Assembly (NCBI GenBank): GCA_000435055.1
Contig: FR879687.1
Span: 53,762-96,216, forward strand
Origin: Clostridium sp. CAG:138
Lineage (GTDB): Bacteria > Bacillota > Clostridia > Christensenellales > CAG-138
Direction: 5' to 3'
DNA length: 42,455 bases
The notes beneath the pieces are model-generated. The model did not search any database, had not been told where the DNA came from, and was given only the letters and a program-made list of their open reading frames with translations. Made by a program: the position numbers and the translations under genes. This document shows, one piece after another, positions 24,152-31,855 of this stretch; positions within the stretch are counted from its first letter, which is position 1; every line of letters begins with the position of its first letter.

Positions 24152-24841
24152 ATGGAGAATCTCAGAGCGAATCATTTTGAGAGTCGGGACAGCGGACTCA
24201 ATAAAAACGAATTTAACTTGTCCGCAAAATCCGGAAGGTCGGTCGGCAAGGGAAAGCTGCGCGCTGCCAAAATTATACGGGTTGTAACCGTGCCGCCGGT
24301 ATTTGCGGCTCTTCTCACAACGATTCTTTATATTGCAATGGGTGACGCTGCGTTTGCAAACAGGTTTCACTATGCGGAGGCTGTTTTTTCGCTCAGCCTT
24401 CTGCCTGTTGTTCCGTATGCGCTGTGCGCGGTGATTCCTGCGTTGAAAAAGCGCGGAAGGAAATTTGAAAGGACGGTTGCGCTCATTTTCTCGGTGACGG
24501 GTTACTTTATGGGTGCGGCATTTGCTTTTTTCGGCGGAGGAGTGCAGGTTGAAAAGGTTATGTTTGCAACATATCTCTGTTCCGGGCTGCTGCTGGCGAT
24601 ACTTTCCTTCATATTCAAATATCGCGCAAGCGGTCATGCCTGCGGTGTTGCGGGGCCTGTCGCAATGCTGACGGCGTATCTCGGTGCTGCTTTCCTGCCT
24701 GCTGCTTTGCTTTTGGTGCCGATCGGCATATCATCGGTTCGACTCGGACGGCACACTGTGCTTCAAGTCATAATCGGTTCGGCGGTTTCGGTTATTTCGT
24801 TTGGTGCAATGTATCTGCTTGTGCCTGCGCTCGGATTATAA
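24152..24841 (+). CDS. integral membrane protein, PAP2-like
   Basis: A 229-residue membrane protein with about six helices after a 40-residue hydrophilic N-terminus. The segment FKYRASGHACGVAGPVAML resembles the central SGH motif of divergent PAP2 (phosphatidic-acid phosphatase-like) membrane proteins. It is followed by LVPIGISSVRLGRHTVLQVIIGS, which resembles the SR...H motif with the catalytic histidine. If active, it would dephosphorylate a lipid or undecaprenyl phosphate at the membrane. The first PAP2 motif (KxxxxxxRP) is not clear. AAAGGA lies about 11 nt before the ATG. It is divergent from the XRE membrane regulator. Confidence 0.65.
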   Translation: MENLRANHFESRDSGLNKNEFNLSAKSGRSVGKGKLRAAKIIRVVTVPPVFAALLTTILYIAMGDAAFANRFHYAEAVFSLSLLPVVPYALCAVIPALKKRGRKFERTVALIFSVTGYFMGAAFAFFGGGVQVEKVMFATYLCSGLLLAILSFIFKYRASGHACGVAGPVAMLTAYLGAAFLPAALLLVPIGISSVRLGRHTVLQVIIGSAVSVISFGAMYLLVPALGL

Positions 24842-24881
24842 AAAGACTGAATGCGTTAAAAATAATAAGATAGATGAAAAA

Positions 24882-24912
24882 GGAAGCTCCCCGCAAGGGG
24901 GGCTTCCCCCAT
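24882..24912 (-). terminator. hairpin with a T-tract on the minus strand
   Basis: GGAAGCTCCCC-GCAA-GGGGGGCTTCC forms a strong stem. On the minus strand it is followed by TTTTTCAT, the standard terminator form; on the plus strand the T-tract is poor. It would end a minus-strand transcript coming from the gene-poor region at 24.9-25.3 kb, or stop the PAP2-like gene at lower efficiency. Confidence 0.7.
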
Positions 24913-25157
24913 TTGTTATGTGCAGTTCAAAACGGCGGAGACCCGCAGAATAAGTGATTTTGGAAATGCAGAAATGATGCTGCAAATGCGTTGAAGAAAG
25001 GGCTGCTGCCGCAAAAGAATAATAGCGATAACTGCATACAGCCGCAGGGGAAGCGGATGTATGAGGAGGGGCTTTTGCAGCAGCAGCTTCCCGAACGGAA
25101 GGCTCGGAGGAAGTGGTGTCCGCGCACTGCTGCTGATGCAGCATAGAGGTGAAAGAA

Positions 25158-25274
25158 ATGAACCGTGACATGACAGCGGTGTGCGGACTGTTAGGTGCGA
25201 TGTATCCGTGCCCTTTGCGATACATCGCGGGGCGAGATATCTGCGGCAATGTGTTGCCTGTGAACATATATTAA
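25158..25274 (+). CDS. possible 38-residue small protein
   Basis: An ATG preceded by AGAGGTGAAAGAA opens MNRDMTAVCGLLGAMYPC and ends at TAA in the first ACATATATTAA repeat. Composition (Cys, Gly, aromatic) is compatible with a small peptide, but there is no homologue I recognise. It may be chance, or the tail of a decayed gene whose upstream part is the Gln/Lys-rich frame just before it. Confidence 0.25.
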   Translation: MNRDMTAVCGLLGAMYPCPLRYIAGRDICGNVLPVNIY

Positions 25275-25471
25275 CAGAATAAAATTTATTTTGCCGAATT
25301 TGCGCCCGAATTGCATTTTTTTGTCACAAAACGGACACAGGCGACACAAAAGAACATATATTAATGTTATATGTACTTTTTTATGTACAGCAGCAATAAA
25401 AAGCTGCACTTCATGCAGCATCGGAAAGCGGTGCTGCAAACAATGTTCAAAGAATTGCCCAAATTCAATTG

Positions 25472-25500
25472 TTGAAAAAGAAGTTCTGTTATGCTACAAT
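25472..25500 (+). promoter_or_regulatory. sigma-A promoter for the cohesin gene
   Basis: -35 TTGAAA (25472-25477), 17 bp, -10 TACAAT (25495-25500), with the ATG about 100 bp downstream. Confidence 0.7.
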
Positions 25501-25602
25501 GCAGACTGGACAGGAATAGAGTCGGCTTGCGCTTCAAAATGAGGAACAGCCGAACCGTGTTCCGAATGAGAACAAAAAGAAAAAGGAGTTAAACAATAAC
25601 GA

Positions 25603-26448
25603 ATGAAAAAAATTGCAACCATCTTTACGGCAATCCTTCTTGCTGCCGCAATGCTGCTGCCGCAGGCAATGCTTGCGGATCAGGGCGCGGTGTTCACGAT
25701 GAACGGCACGGACAACGTTCCTGCCGGAGGCACCTTTGATGTTACGCTGAGCGTAAGCGGAGAATATGCAATCCACGCTGCTCACCTTTCCGTTGAATAT
25801 GATCCCAATTCTCTCGAACTTGTCGGGCTTGAAGAGCTGGATGTTATGAAAAGCCTTCGTTCTGGGAACAACCTTGTTATCCTTGATTACGAGACGCTTG
25901 CCTATCAGGGCAAAATCAAGCTCGGAATCGGTATGCCGACCGATGCGATGAACGCGAAAGGTGATATCTTCAAAATGACCTTTAAAGTCAAAGACGGCGT
26001 TTCGGTGAATCAGCAAATCGTTATGATCGTAAACGAATTTGTGAATGCACCCGTCGGCGGCGAATCCACCCCGCAGGCGTTCACGACTCATAACGCGATA
26101 ATCACAATCAGCGGCGCAAAGGACCCCGAGGGCGGATTTAACCGCGGAGAAGAGGCTGTCGGCGACAACAAGACGTCGGCGCCGAACTATCAGCCCACCG
26201 AAACAAAACAGCCCGCCGAAAGCGGCGACCCGACCGGCAGCACCACGCCCGAACCCGGTGCGGACAGCACCAAAGCTCCCGACACAAAACCCAATGACAA
26301 CACTAAGACTCCTTCAAACAGCGGCGGAGAAAAAACACCCGTCAAAGTTTGGCCCTTCATTGCTGCGGGCGGCGTAGTTGTTCTCGGTGCAGCGGCAGGA
26401 GTTGCAGTCGCTCTCTCTAAAAAGAAAAAGAACAACGAAGACAACTGA
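25603..26448 (+). CDS. cell-surface cohesin-domain protein
   Basis: A 281-residue exported, membrane-anchored scaffoldin-like protein. Residues 1-25 are a signal peptide (cleavage after AMLA). Residues about 28-168 form one cohesin domain: VPAGGTFDVTLSV, the strand HAAHLSVEYDPNSLELVG typical of cohesins, GKIKLGIG, DIFKMTFKVKDG, and the closing strand HNAIITI. A Pro/Thr/Ser-rich linker (about 172-245) is followed by a transmembrane helix (about 250-271, PFIAAGGVVVLGAAAGVAVA) and a basic stop-transfer tail SKKKKNN. This matches single-cohesin surface anchors of cellulosome-making Clostridia, but with a helix instead of an SLH or sortase anchor. AAAGGAG lies 14 nt before the ATG. The next gene encodes a dockerin. 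Confidence 0.92.
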   Translation: MKKIATIFTAILLAAAMLLPQAMLADQGAVFTMNGTDNVPAGGTFDVTLSVSGEYAIHAAHLSVEYDPNSLELVGLEELDVMKSLRSGNNLVILDYETLAYQGKIKLGIGMPTDAMNAKGDIFKMTFKVKDGVSVNQQIVMIVNEFVNAPVGGESTPQAFTTHNAIITISGAKDPEGGFNRGEEAVGDNKTSAPNYQPTETKQPAESGDPTGSTTPEPGADSTKAPDTKPNDNTKTPSNSGGEKTPVKVWPFIAAGGVVVLGAAAGVAVALSKKKKNNEDN

Positions 26449-26530
26449 ACGGTTTAAGTCTTAAATCGGGCTGAATAAATGCCTTGACCGGTGTTTGTGC
26501 GGCAGCTGCCGGCAAACAGGCAGACAAAAC

Positions 26531-26558
26531 GGGAGCGTCGGAGCAATTCCGACCTCCC
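26531..26558 (+). other. stem-loop between the cohesin and dockerin genes
   Basis: GGGAG(C)GTCGGA-GCAAT-TCCGACCTCCC forms an 11-bp stem with one bulged C. No T-tract follows on the plus strand, so it may be an RNA processing or stabilising structure that tunes the ratio of the two messages. A second small stem, CGCCG-AAAA-CGGCG, lies at about 26627-26640. Confidence 0.5.
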
Positions 26559-26691
26559 AACTGATTTGCACAAGGAACATTCCCGGCGGAAATTGTTCAG
26601 CCGTTCGTACACAGTAAAAAGCAAAACGCCGAAAACGGCGGCAAAATCTAACACTTATTTTTATCACTAAATGAAGGTCAGAAGAAAGCAT

Positions 26692-27600
26692 ATGAAAAGA
26701 ATTTTTGCGGTCTTTACAGCTTTGCTCATACTCTGTTCGGGATTTTATGCCAATGCGGAAAGAAACGGCAGTTCATCGTCCAAAATCGGAGTAAACATTT
26801 CGGACTTTGTTTCCGAAACGATTCACGGAGAAAACATTAACGGAGCAGTTTTTGCTCAAAAAAAGATAACGGTTCTGCACTATTTTTCAACTTGGAGTGC
26901 CGTATGCATAAACGAGATGGAATATATGCAGACGGCGGCGGACGGTTTCCCCGATGACATCGGGGTCTACGGCTTGCTTTATGAGGATGCAACAAGCACT
27001 CCGGAGGCATGCGCCGAGCTTATGGAAAGCGCGGGGTACACTTACGACTGCATTCGGCTTGATTCGGTGCTGGGTGCACTTGTTTCGGAATATAACATGA
27101 TTCCGCAAACGTTTATTGTGAATAATCAGGGAGTTGTGGTAGAACATTTTGTCGGCGAATTTGAAAATTACGGGCAACTTGAACAAAGAATCGAACATTG
27201 GCTCGGTTATTCCGAACAAAACTGTACCATAACGTTTATCGACGGCCTGACGGATGAAATAATTTCGCAGGCAAACATTCCCGTCGGCGGTTCGGCTGTT
27301 CCCCCGATTCCGCCCGAACACGAGGGTTACGAGTTCCTGATGTGGGAAGGGATATATCAGAATGTTCAACATTCGGGGAATGTCTATGCGCGATATGAGG
27401 CAGTTGAGCCGATCACACGCCCGGGAGATGTCGATATGGACGGAATTGTTTCGATCGCCGATGCACTGGTGACGGCGCGCGTTGCGCTCGAACTTATTGA
27501 ACACGACGGCGTTGCGCAGTACGGAGATTTGGATAACGACGGAAGAATAACAATTGCCGACGCGCTGCTGATTGCACGAATTGCAATAGGTGTTGCGTGA
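26692..27600 (+). CDS. secreted redoxin-fold / InlB-repeat / dockerin protein
   Basis: A 302-residue exported protein. Residues 1-22 are a signal peptide. Residues about 33-172 are a TlpA-like thioredoxin-fold domain (VLHYFSTWSAVCINEMEYM, then IPQTFIVNNQGVVVEHFVG with the cis-proline). The usual CxxC is Ser69-Ala-Val-Cys72, so only the second cysteine remains. Residues about 179-235 form an InlB B-repeat/Flg_new domain (ITFIDGLTDEIISQANIPVGG, then GYEFLMW). Residues 245-302 are a complete type I-like dockerin with two EF-hand-type loops, DVDMDGIVSIAD and DLDNDGRITIAD, both with Ile-Ala at positions 10-11. It follows the cohesin gene, its likely binding partner. The ATG at 26692 is chosen because it begins a normal signal peptide; 26671 is an alternative. 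Confidence 0.9.
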   Translation: MKRIFAVFTALLILCSGFYANAERNGSSSSKIGVNISDFVSETIHGENINGAVFAQKKITVLHYFSTWSAVCINEMEYMQTAADGFPDDIGVYGLLYEDATSTPEACAELMESAGYTYDCIRLDSVLGALVSEYNMIPQTFIVNNQGVVVEHFVGEFENYGQLEQRIEHWLGYSEQNCTITFIDGLTDEIISQANIPVGGSAVPPIPPEHEGYEFLMWEGIYQNVQHSGNVYARYEAVEPITRPGDVDMDGIVSIADALVTARVALELIEHDGVAQYGDLDNDGRITIADALLIARIAIGVA

Positions 27601-27630
27601 TAAGAGCTTACGAGCGACAGGGAGAAAACG

Positions 27631-29544
27631 ATGTTTGTTATAGTCGGGCTGGGCAACCCGGGCAGGGAATACGCCAAAACGCGTCACAATGTCGGGTTTA
27701 TGACGATCGATAAAATAGCGGAAAGGCTGAATATTTCCGTAAACAAAAAAGGGTTCCGTTCCGTGTACGGCGAGGGGCGGCTCGGCGGCACGCGCGTTGT
27801 GCTTGCAAAACCGGAAACGTTTATGAACAATTCCGGATGGGCAGTGGGCGATCTTTTGAAATGGTACAAACCGCAGCATGATGAACTTATTGTAATATAT
27901 GATGACATAGATCTGCCCTGCGGCGCGCTCAGAATCCGCATGAACGGTTCGGCGGGAACGCATAACGGAATGCGAAGCATTGAAAGCCTGATTGGGTTTG
28001 AAGACTTTCCGCGAATCAGGGTCGGAATCGGAAAGCCCGCGCACGGCCTTATCGACCATGTTCTCGGTGTTCCGAACGACGAAGAAGCAAAGCTTATTGA
28101 CGGTGCAATGATGCAGGCGGCGGAGGCGGCAGAGCTTATCATTGCCGGAAAGCCCGAAGAAGCGCAAACAAGATTCAACTATAAGCCGCCCAAAAAACAA
28201 AAGGCGGAACGCGGTATGCAGTCCGCAAAATTCCGTTATGTTCCGCAGAGGGAGCTTTCCGCATTTTCAAAGGGCGAGGAAGTGTTCTTTGAAAACACGG
28301 ACATGGGCCCGAATGCCGTTAATGCGCCGGATTATCCTTTCGGCATTGAACAGATTAAGGATGCAGAAGCGCGGCTTGTGCGTTTTGCGCCGCTTATTGA
28401 GAAAGCATTCCCCGAAACGGCGCCGCGGCACGGTATAATCGAATCCGAACTTAAAGCGGTTCCGAATTATCAAAAGCAGCTTTTGAAGCGCGGCGGCTGT
28501 TCGGAAGCCGTTCCGGCGGGCAGCCTGTTTATAAAAGCGGATTCGGAACTGCCGGTCGCGGGTTCGGTGAAAGCGCGCGGCGGTATTTACGAAGTGCTGA
28601 AGCATACCGAAAAGCTTGCGCTTGAGCACGGACTTATAACAACCGACTCTGACTATTCGACCCTGCTTGAAAAGCGTGAGTTCTTTTCGAAATACAAAAT
28701 TCAGGTCGGCTCAACGGGTAACCTCGGGCTGAGCATAGGCATTGCAAGTGCTGCGCTCGGCTATGATGTTACCGTTCATATGAGCGCGGATGCAAAACAG
28801 TGGAAAAAGGATCTGCTGCGCGAAAAGGGTGTTGACGTTATTGAATATCAAACGGACTATTCCGAGGCTGTGCGGCAGGGCAGAAAACTTTCCGATGCGG
28901 ACCCGACGAGCTACTTTATTGATGACGAGAATTCGGTCGATCTTTTCATGGGCTATGCAGTTGCCGCATTGCGGCTGCGAGCTCAGCTTTCGGCGCACGG
29001 AGTGAGCGTTGATGCCGAACACCCGCTGTTTGTGTATTTGCCCTGCGGAGTCGGCGGCGCGCCCGGCGGGATCACGTTCGGACTTAAAAAACTGTTCGGT
29101 GATGCCGTGCATTGCTTCTTTGTCGAACCCGTGAACGCACCATGCATGCTTGCGGCATTTGCAAAGGGCGAATGCGTTCCGGTTGCGGAGTTTGGGCTGA
29201 GCGGCAAAACTCAGGCGGACGGGCTTGCCGTGGGCTGCGCCTCAAAGCTTGTTTTCGAAGCGATGCGCAAAACCTTGGACGGCGAGTTCACCGTTTCGGA
29301 CGGCAGACTTTTGCCGCTGCTGCGGCTGCTGAACGGTTCGGAAGGCATTTTTGTTGAACCTTCCGCTGCAATATCCGCCGCCGCATACATGGGCATGATG
29401 GGCGAAAGCTGCACGGACTACCTGAAAAAACACGGACTTGACGAAAAAATGAGCAGAGCTGCGCATATTCTTTGGGCAACGGGCGGTGGACTTGTGCCGG
29501 AGACGGAGCGAAATGAGTTGTGCGGAACCGGGGCGAAACGCTGA
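27631..29544 (+). CDS. peptidyl-tRNA hydrolase fused in frame to D-serine dehydratase
   Basis: One 637-residue frame holds two complete enzymes. Residues 1-~186 are a bacterial Pth: GLGNPGREYAKTRHNVGF with the catalytic His near 19, ETFMNNSG, YDDIDLPCG and THNGMRSI. It releases peptides from stalled peptidyl-tRNAs. After a basic linker (YKPPKKQKAERG), residues ~197-637 are a DsdA-type PLP enzyme that turns D-serine into pyruvate and ammonia: DAEARLVRFAP, GSVKARGGIY with the PLP lysine near 314, VGSTGNLGLSIGIASAALG, HMSADAKQWKKDLLR and CGVGGAPGG. No stop separates them. An ATG at 28216, the natural place for a DsdA start, has a weak AAGGCGG upstream. It may be a true bifunctional protein, internal initiation, or an assembly error that removed a stop. 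Confidence 0.93.
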   Translation: MFVIVGLGNPGREYAKTRHNVGFMTIDKIAERLNISVNKKGFRSVYGEGRLGGTRVVLAKPETFMNNSGWAVGDLLKWYKPQHDELIVIYDDIDLPCGALRIRMNGSAGTHNGMRSIESLIGFEDFPRIRVGIGKPAHGLIDHVLGVPNDEEAKLIDGAMMQAAEAAELIIAGKPEEAQTRFNYKPPKKQKAERGMQSAKFRYVPQRELSAFSKGEEVFFENTDMGPNAVNAPDYPFGIEQIKDAEARLVRFAPLIEKAFPETAPRHGIIESELKAVPNYQKQLLKRGGCSEAVPAGSLFIKADSELPVAGSVKARGGIYEVLKHTEKLALEHGLITTDSDYSTLLEKREFFSKYKIQVGSTGNLGLSIGIASAALGYDVTVHMSADAKQWKKDLLREKGVDVIEYQTDYSEAVRQGRKLSDADPTSYFIDDENSVDLFMGYAVAALRLRAQLSAHGVSVDAEHPLFVYLPCGVGGAPGGITFGLKKLFGDAVHCFFVEPVNAPCMLAAFAKGECVPVAEFGLSGKTQADGLAVGCASKLVFEAMRKTLDGEFTVSDGRLLPLLRLLNGSEGIFVEPSAAISAAAYMGMMGESCTDYLKKHGLDEKMSRAAHILWATGGGLVPETERNELCGTGAKR

Positions 29545-29733
29545 ATACCGGTGCCGACGCAATAACAGCCGCAGCCATTGCGGCATATATTCAAGCCTTG
29601 ATAAATTTTAATACAGGAAGAATTCCGCCCGATGCTTAAACGGCGTGCGGGTGAAAATCAAATTTATAAACAATTGAGGAGAGCCGGATAAAAATGACGG
29701 GTACTCACTCATTTTCTGCGGAGGGTAAAAACT

Positions 29734-31083
29734 ATGTCAAAATATTTCGGCACGGACGGATTCAGAGGCGAAGCAAACAAAGCGCTCAATGTTGAACATG
29801 CCTACAAAATCGGTCGATTCTTGGGTGCATACTACGGACGGGAGCATAAATGTTCCGTTGTTATCGGCAAGGACACAAGGCGTTCGGGTTATATGTTCGA
29901 GTGCGCATTGACGGCGGGACTGACGGCGAGCGGCGCGGATGCGTACCTTATGCATGTTACAACAACGCCGAGTGTTTCGTACATCACGCGCACCGATGAT
30001 TTTGATTGCGGCATCATGATAAGCGCGAGCCATAATCCCTATTTCGACAACGGTATTAAGCTGCTGAACGGGGACGGCGAAAAGATGGAGCAATACGTTA
30101 TCGATGAAATTGAGCGTTATCTCGACGGCAAAGGTGCGGAGATTCCGTTTGCGACCGGAAGTGATATCGGAAAAGCCGTTGACTATGCGGCGGGACGCAA
30201 CCGCTATATCGGTTATCTTATCAGCCTTGCAACCCACTCTTATAAGGGTATGCGCATCGGCCTTGACTGCGCAAACGGAAGCACGTGGATGATGGCAAAG
30301 AGCATTTTTGAAACTCTCGGCGCGGAAACGGTCGTTATCGGCAATCAGCCGAACGGGCTGAACATCAACAACGACTGCGGCTCGACTCATATCGAGGGGC
30401 TGCGCAGGCTTGTGACCGAAAACAAGCTCGATGTGGGCTTTGCGTTTGACGGCGATGCGGACAGGTGCATTGCGGTCGATGAAACTGGCAGGGTCATTGA
30501 CGGCGATCTTATCCTTTATATTTACGGAAAGTACATGAAGGACAGAGAAAAACTTGCCAACAACACCGTTGTAACAACCGTGATGTCCAACTTCGGACTT
30601 TATCGCGCATTTGACCGTGCCGGTATCAACTACGAAAAAACGGATGTGGGCGACAAATATGTTTACGAATGCATGAGGAAAAACGGGCATTTGCTCGGAG
30701 GCGAACAATCGGGGCATATCATTTTCAGCAAATATGCCGCAACGGGTGACGGACTTTTGACGGCGATAAAGCTTATGCAGGCGATGCTTGCAAACAAACA
30801 GCCGCTTTCCGTGCTTGCTGCTCCGGTGAAGATTTATCCGCAGCTGCTTGTGAATGTGCGCGTTTCGGATAAGGAGGCGGTGCTTAACAACGATGTCGTC
30901 AAAGGCAGTGTGCGTGAAGCGGAGGCGGCTCTGGGCGACAACGGCAGGGTGCTTTTGCGCAAGAGCGGAACGGAGCCTGTTATTCGCGTCATGGCGGAGG
31001 CACAGACAACGGAAGAATGCCGCAAGGTTGTTGACGGCATAGTCGACGCAATAAAGCGTGAGGGCCTTGCACAGCAAAAATGA
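29734..31083 (+). CDS. glmM: phosphoglucosamine mutase
   Basis: A 449-residue alpha-D-phosphohexomutase that converts glucosamine-6-phosphate to glucosamine-1-phosphate for UDP-GlcNAc and peptidoglycan synthesis. The N-terminus KYFGTDGFRGEAN is diagnostic. The phosphoserine loop is MISASHNPYFDNGIKLLNGDGEKM with the phosphoserine near 99. The metal-binding loop is FDGDADRC, the sugar-binding loop is GGEQSGHI, and the C-terminal phosphate-binding segment is LLRKSGTEPVIRVM. Length is exactly typical. GGAGGG lies 8 nt before the ATG. The next gene encodes a left-handed beta-helix protein with likely sugar-nucleotide relevance, and the pair is probably co-transcribed. Confidence 0.97.
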   Translation: MSKYFGTDGFRGEANKALNVEHAYKIGRFLGAYYGREHKCSVVIGKDTRRSGYMFECALTAGLTASGADAYLMHVTTTPSVSYITRTDDFDCGIMISASHNPYFDNGIKLLNGDGEKMEQYVIDEIERYLDGKGAEIPFATGSDIGKAVDYAAGRNRYIGYLISLATHSYKGMRIGLDCANGSTWMMAKSIFETLGAETVVIGNQPNGLNINNDCGSTHIEGLRRLVTENKLDVGFAFDGDADRCIAVDETGRVIDGDLILYIYGKYMKDREKLANNTVVTTVMSNFGLYRAFDRAGINYEKTDVGDKYVYECMRKNGHLLGGEQSGHIIFSKYAATGDGLLTAIKLMQAMLANKQPLSVLAAPVKIYPQLLVNVRVSDKEAVLNNDVVKGSVREAEAALGDNGRVLLRKSGTEPVIRVMAEAQTTEECRKVVDGIVDAIKREGLAQQK

Positions 31084-31150
31084 GCGGCCTTGCCGTTCGG
31101 CGGGGCAATGCTTTAAAACGGTTTGATACTTTGAATTTGGAAGGCAAAAA

Positions 31151-31855
31151 ATGTATAAAACAAATGAACTTTTTGATCTGTCCAAAACTCGTGCGGCGGA
31201 TCTTCTGCGCGAATGCGAATATCCGTGGCAGGCGTTGGACAAAATCGGCGAAACAATTCTCAAAATCGGTGCGGCCCTTTCGTCGGAGGAATTCTCTCAC
31301 CCTAAGGAAGACGTTTGGATTGCGAAGGATGCAGTCGTTTACCCCACGGCATGGATAAACGGTCCGTGCATAATTGACAGCGGTGCGGAAGTGCGGCACG
31401 GTGCTTTTATCCGCGGCAATGCGCTTGTCGGAAAAAACTGCGTTGTCGGCAATTCGGTGGAGCTGAAAAATGTTATTCTTTTCGACAATGTTCAGACTCC
31501 GCATTATAACTATGTCGGGGACTCGATTCTTGGATATAAAGCGCATATGGGCGCAGGCTCGATAACATCCAATGTCAAGAGCGACAAGACTCACGTTGTG
31601 ATTAAATCCGCCGAAAAAAGCATTGAAACCGGGCGAAAAAAAGTCGGAGCAATGCTCGGAGATTTTGTTGAAGTGGGCTGCAACAGCGTGCTGAATCCGG
31701 GAACGGTCATCGGTCGGCACAGCAATGTCTACCCCGTTTCCTGCGTTCGCGGGGTTGTGCCGGAAAACTCGATTTTCAAAACCGGCGGCATTATTGTTAA
31801 AAAAGCGGAACATTCGCTGATTGATTTGAAAGCGTCCCGAGGAGGCACGGCATGA
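31151..31855 (+). CDS. left-handed beta-helix (hexapeptide-repeat) nucleotidyl/acyltransferase-like protein
   Basis: A 234-residue protein with an N-terminal helical cap and then hexapeptide repeats of the left-handed beta-helix type: YPTAWINGPCIIDSGAEVRHGAFIRGNALVGKNCVVGNSVELKNVILFDN and onward. These resemble the C-terminal domain of GlmU-type UDP-N-acetylglucosamine pyrophosphorylases without the nucleotidyltransferase domain. It could be an acetyltransferase acting on glucosamine-1-phosphate, the product of GlmM next door; this is inferred from position and fold. AAGG precedes the ATG. It overlaps the following lipoprotein gene by 4 bp. Confidence 0.85.
   Translation: MYKTNELFDLSKTRAADLLRECEYPWQALDKIGETILKIGAALSSEEFSHPKEDVWIAKDAVVYPTAWINGPCIIDSGAEVRHGAFIRGNALVGKNCVVGNSVELKNVILFDNVQTPHYNYVGDSILGYKAHMGAGSITSNVKSDKTHVVIKSAEKSIETGRKKVGAMLGDFVEVGCNSVLNPGTVIGRHSNVYPVSCVRGVVPENSIFKTGGIIVKKAEHSLIDLKASRGGTA

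Larger units (their letters stand above)
24842..25602. other. 760-bp region without a confident gene
   Basis: No long credible reading frame. A plus-strand frame from about 24960 to 25144 encodes a glutamine- and lysine-rich 60-residue stretch without a good start, and a 38-codon frame follows at 25158. The minus-strand frame covering much of the area has a composition typical of a shadow. A repeated GAACATATATTAA occurs at 25262 and 25353; the second copy is part of a palindrome, ACATATA-ttaatgt-TATATGT (25354-25374). A minus-strand terminator sits at its left end, so a small RNA or a decayed gene is possible. No tmRNA, RNase P, SRP or 6S signature was recognised. The right end holds the cohesin gene promoter. 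Confidence 0.5.

Noticed and set aside
24836..25267. 143-residue minus-strand frame in the gene-poor region
   Set aside because: Low-complexity Ser/Ala/His composition, no ribosome site, and a terminator hairpin inside its 3' end.
24842..25300. tmRNA, RNase P RNA, SRP RNA or 6S RNA
   Set aside because: The length and the minus-strand terminator prompted a check, but none of the conserved core sequences of these RNAs was seen.
25603..27600. Classical cellulosome cluster
   Set aside because: No dockerin-bearing cellulase or other polysaccharide-degrading enzyme occurs in the window; the only dockerin is on a redoxin-fold protein.
26887..28200. 437-residue minus-strand frame across the dockerin and pth region
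   Set aside because: It runs antisense to two well-supported genes and has shadow-like composition.
29737..31263. 508-residue minus-strand frame antisense to glmM
   Set aside because: It is the mirror of glmM, which has all family motifs; no start signal is present.
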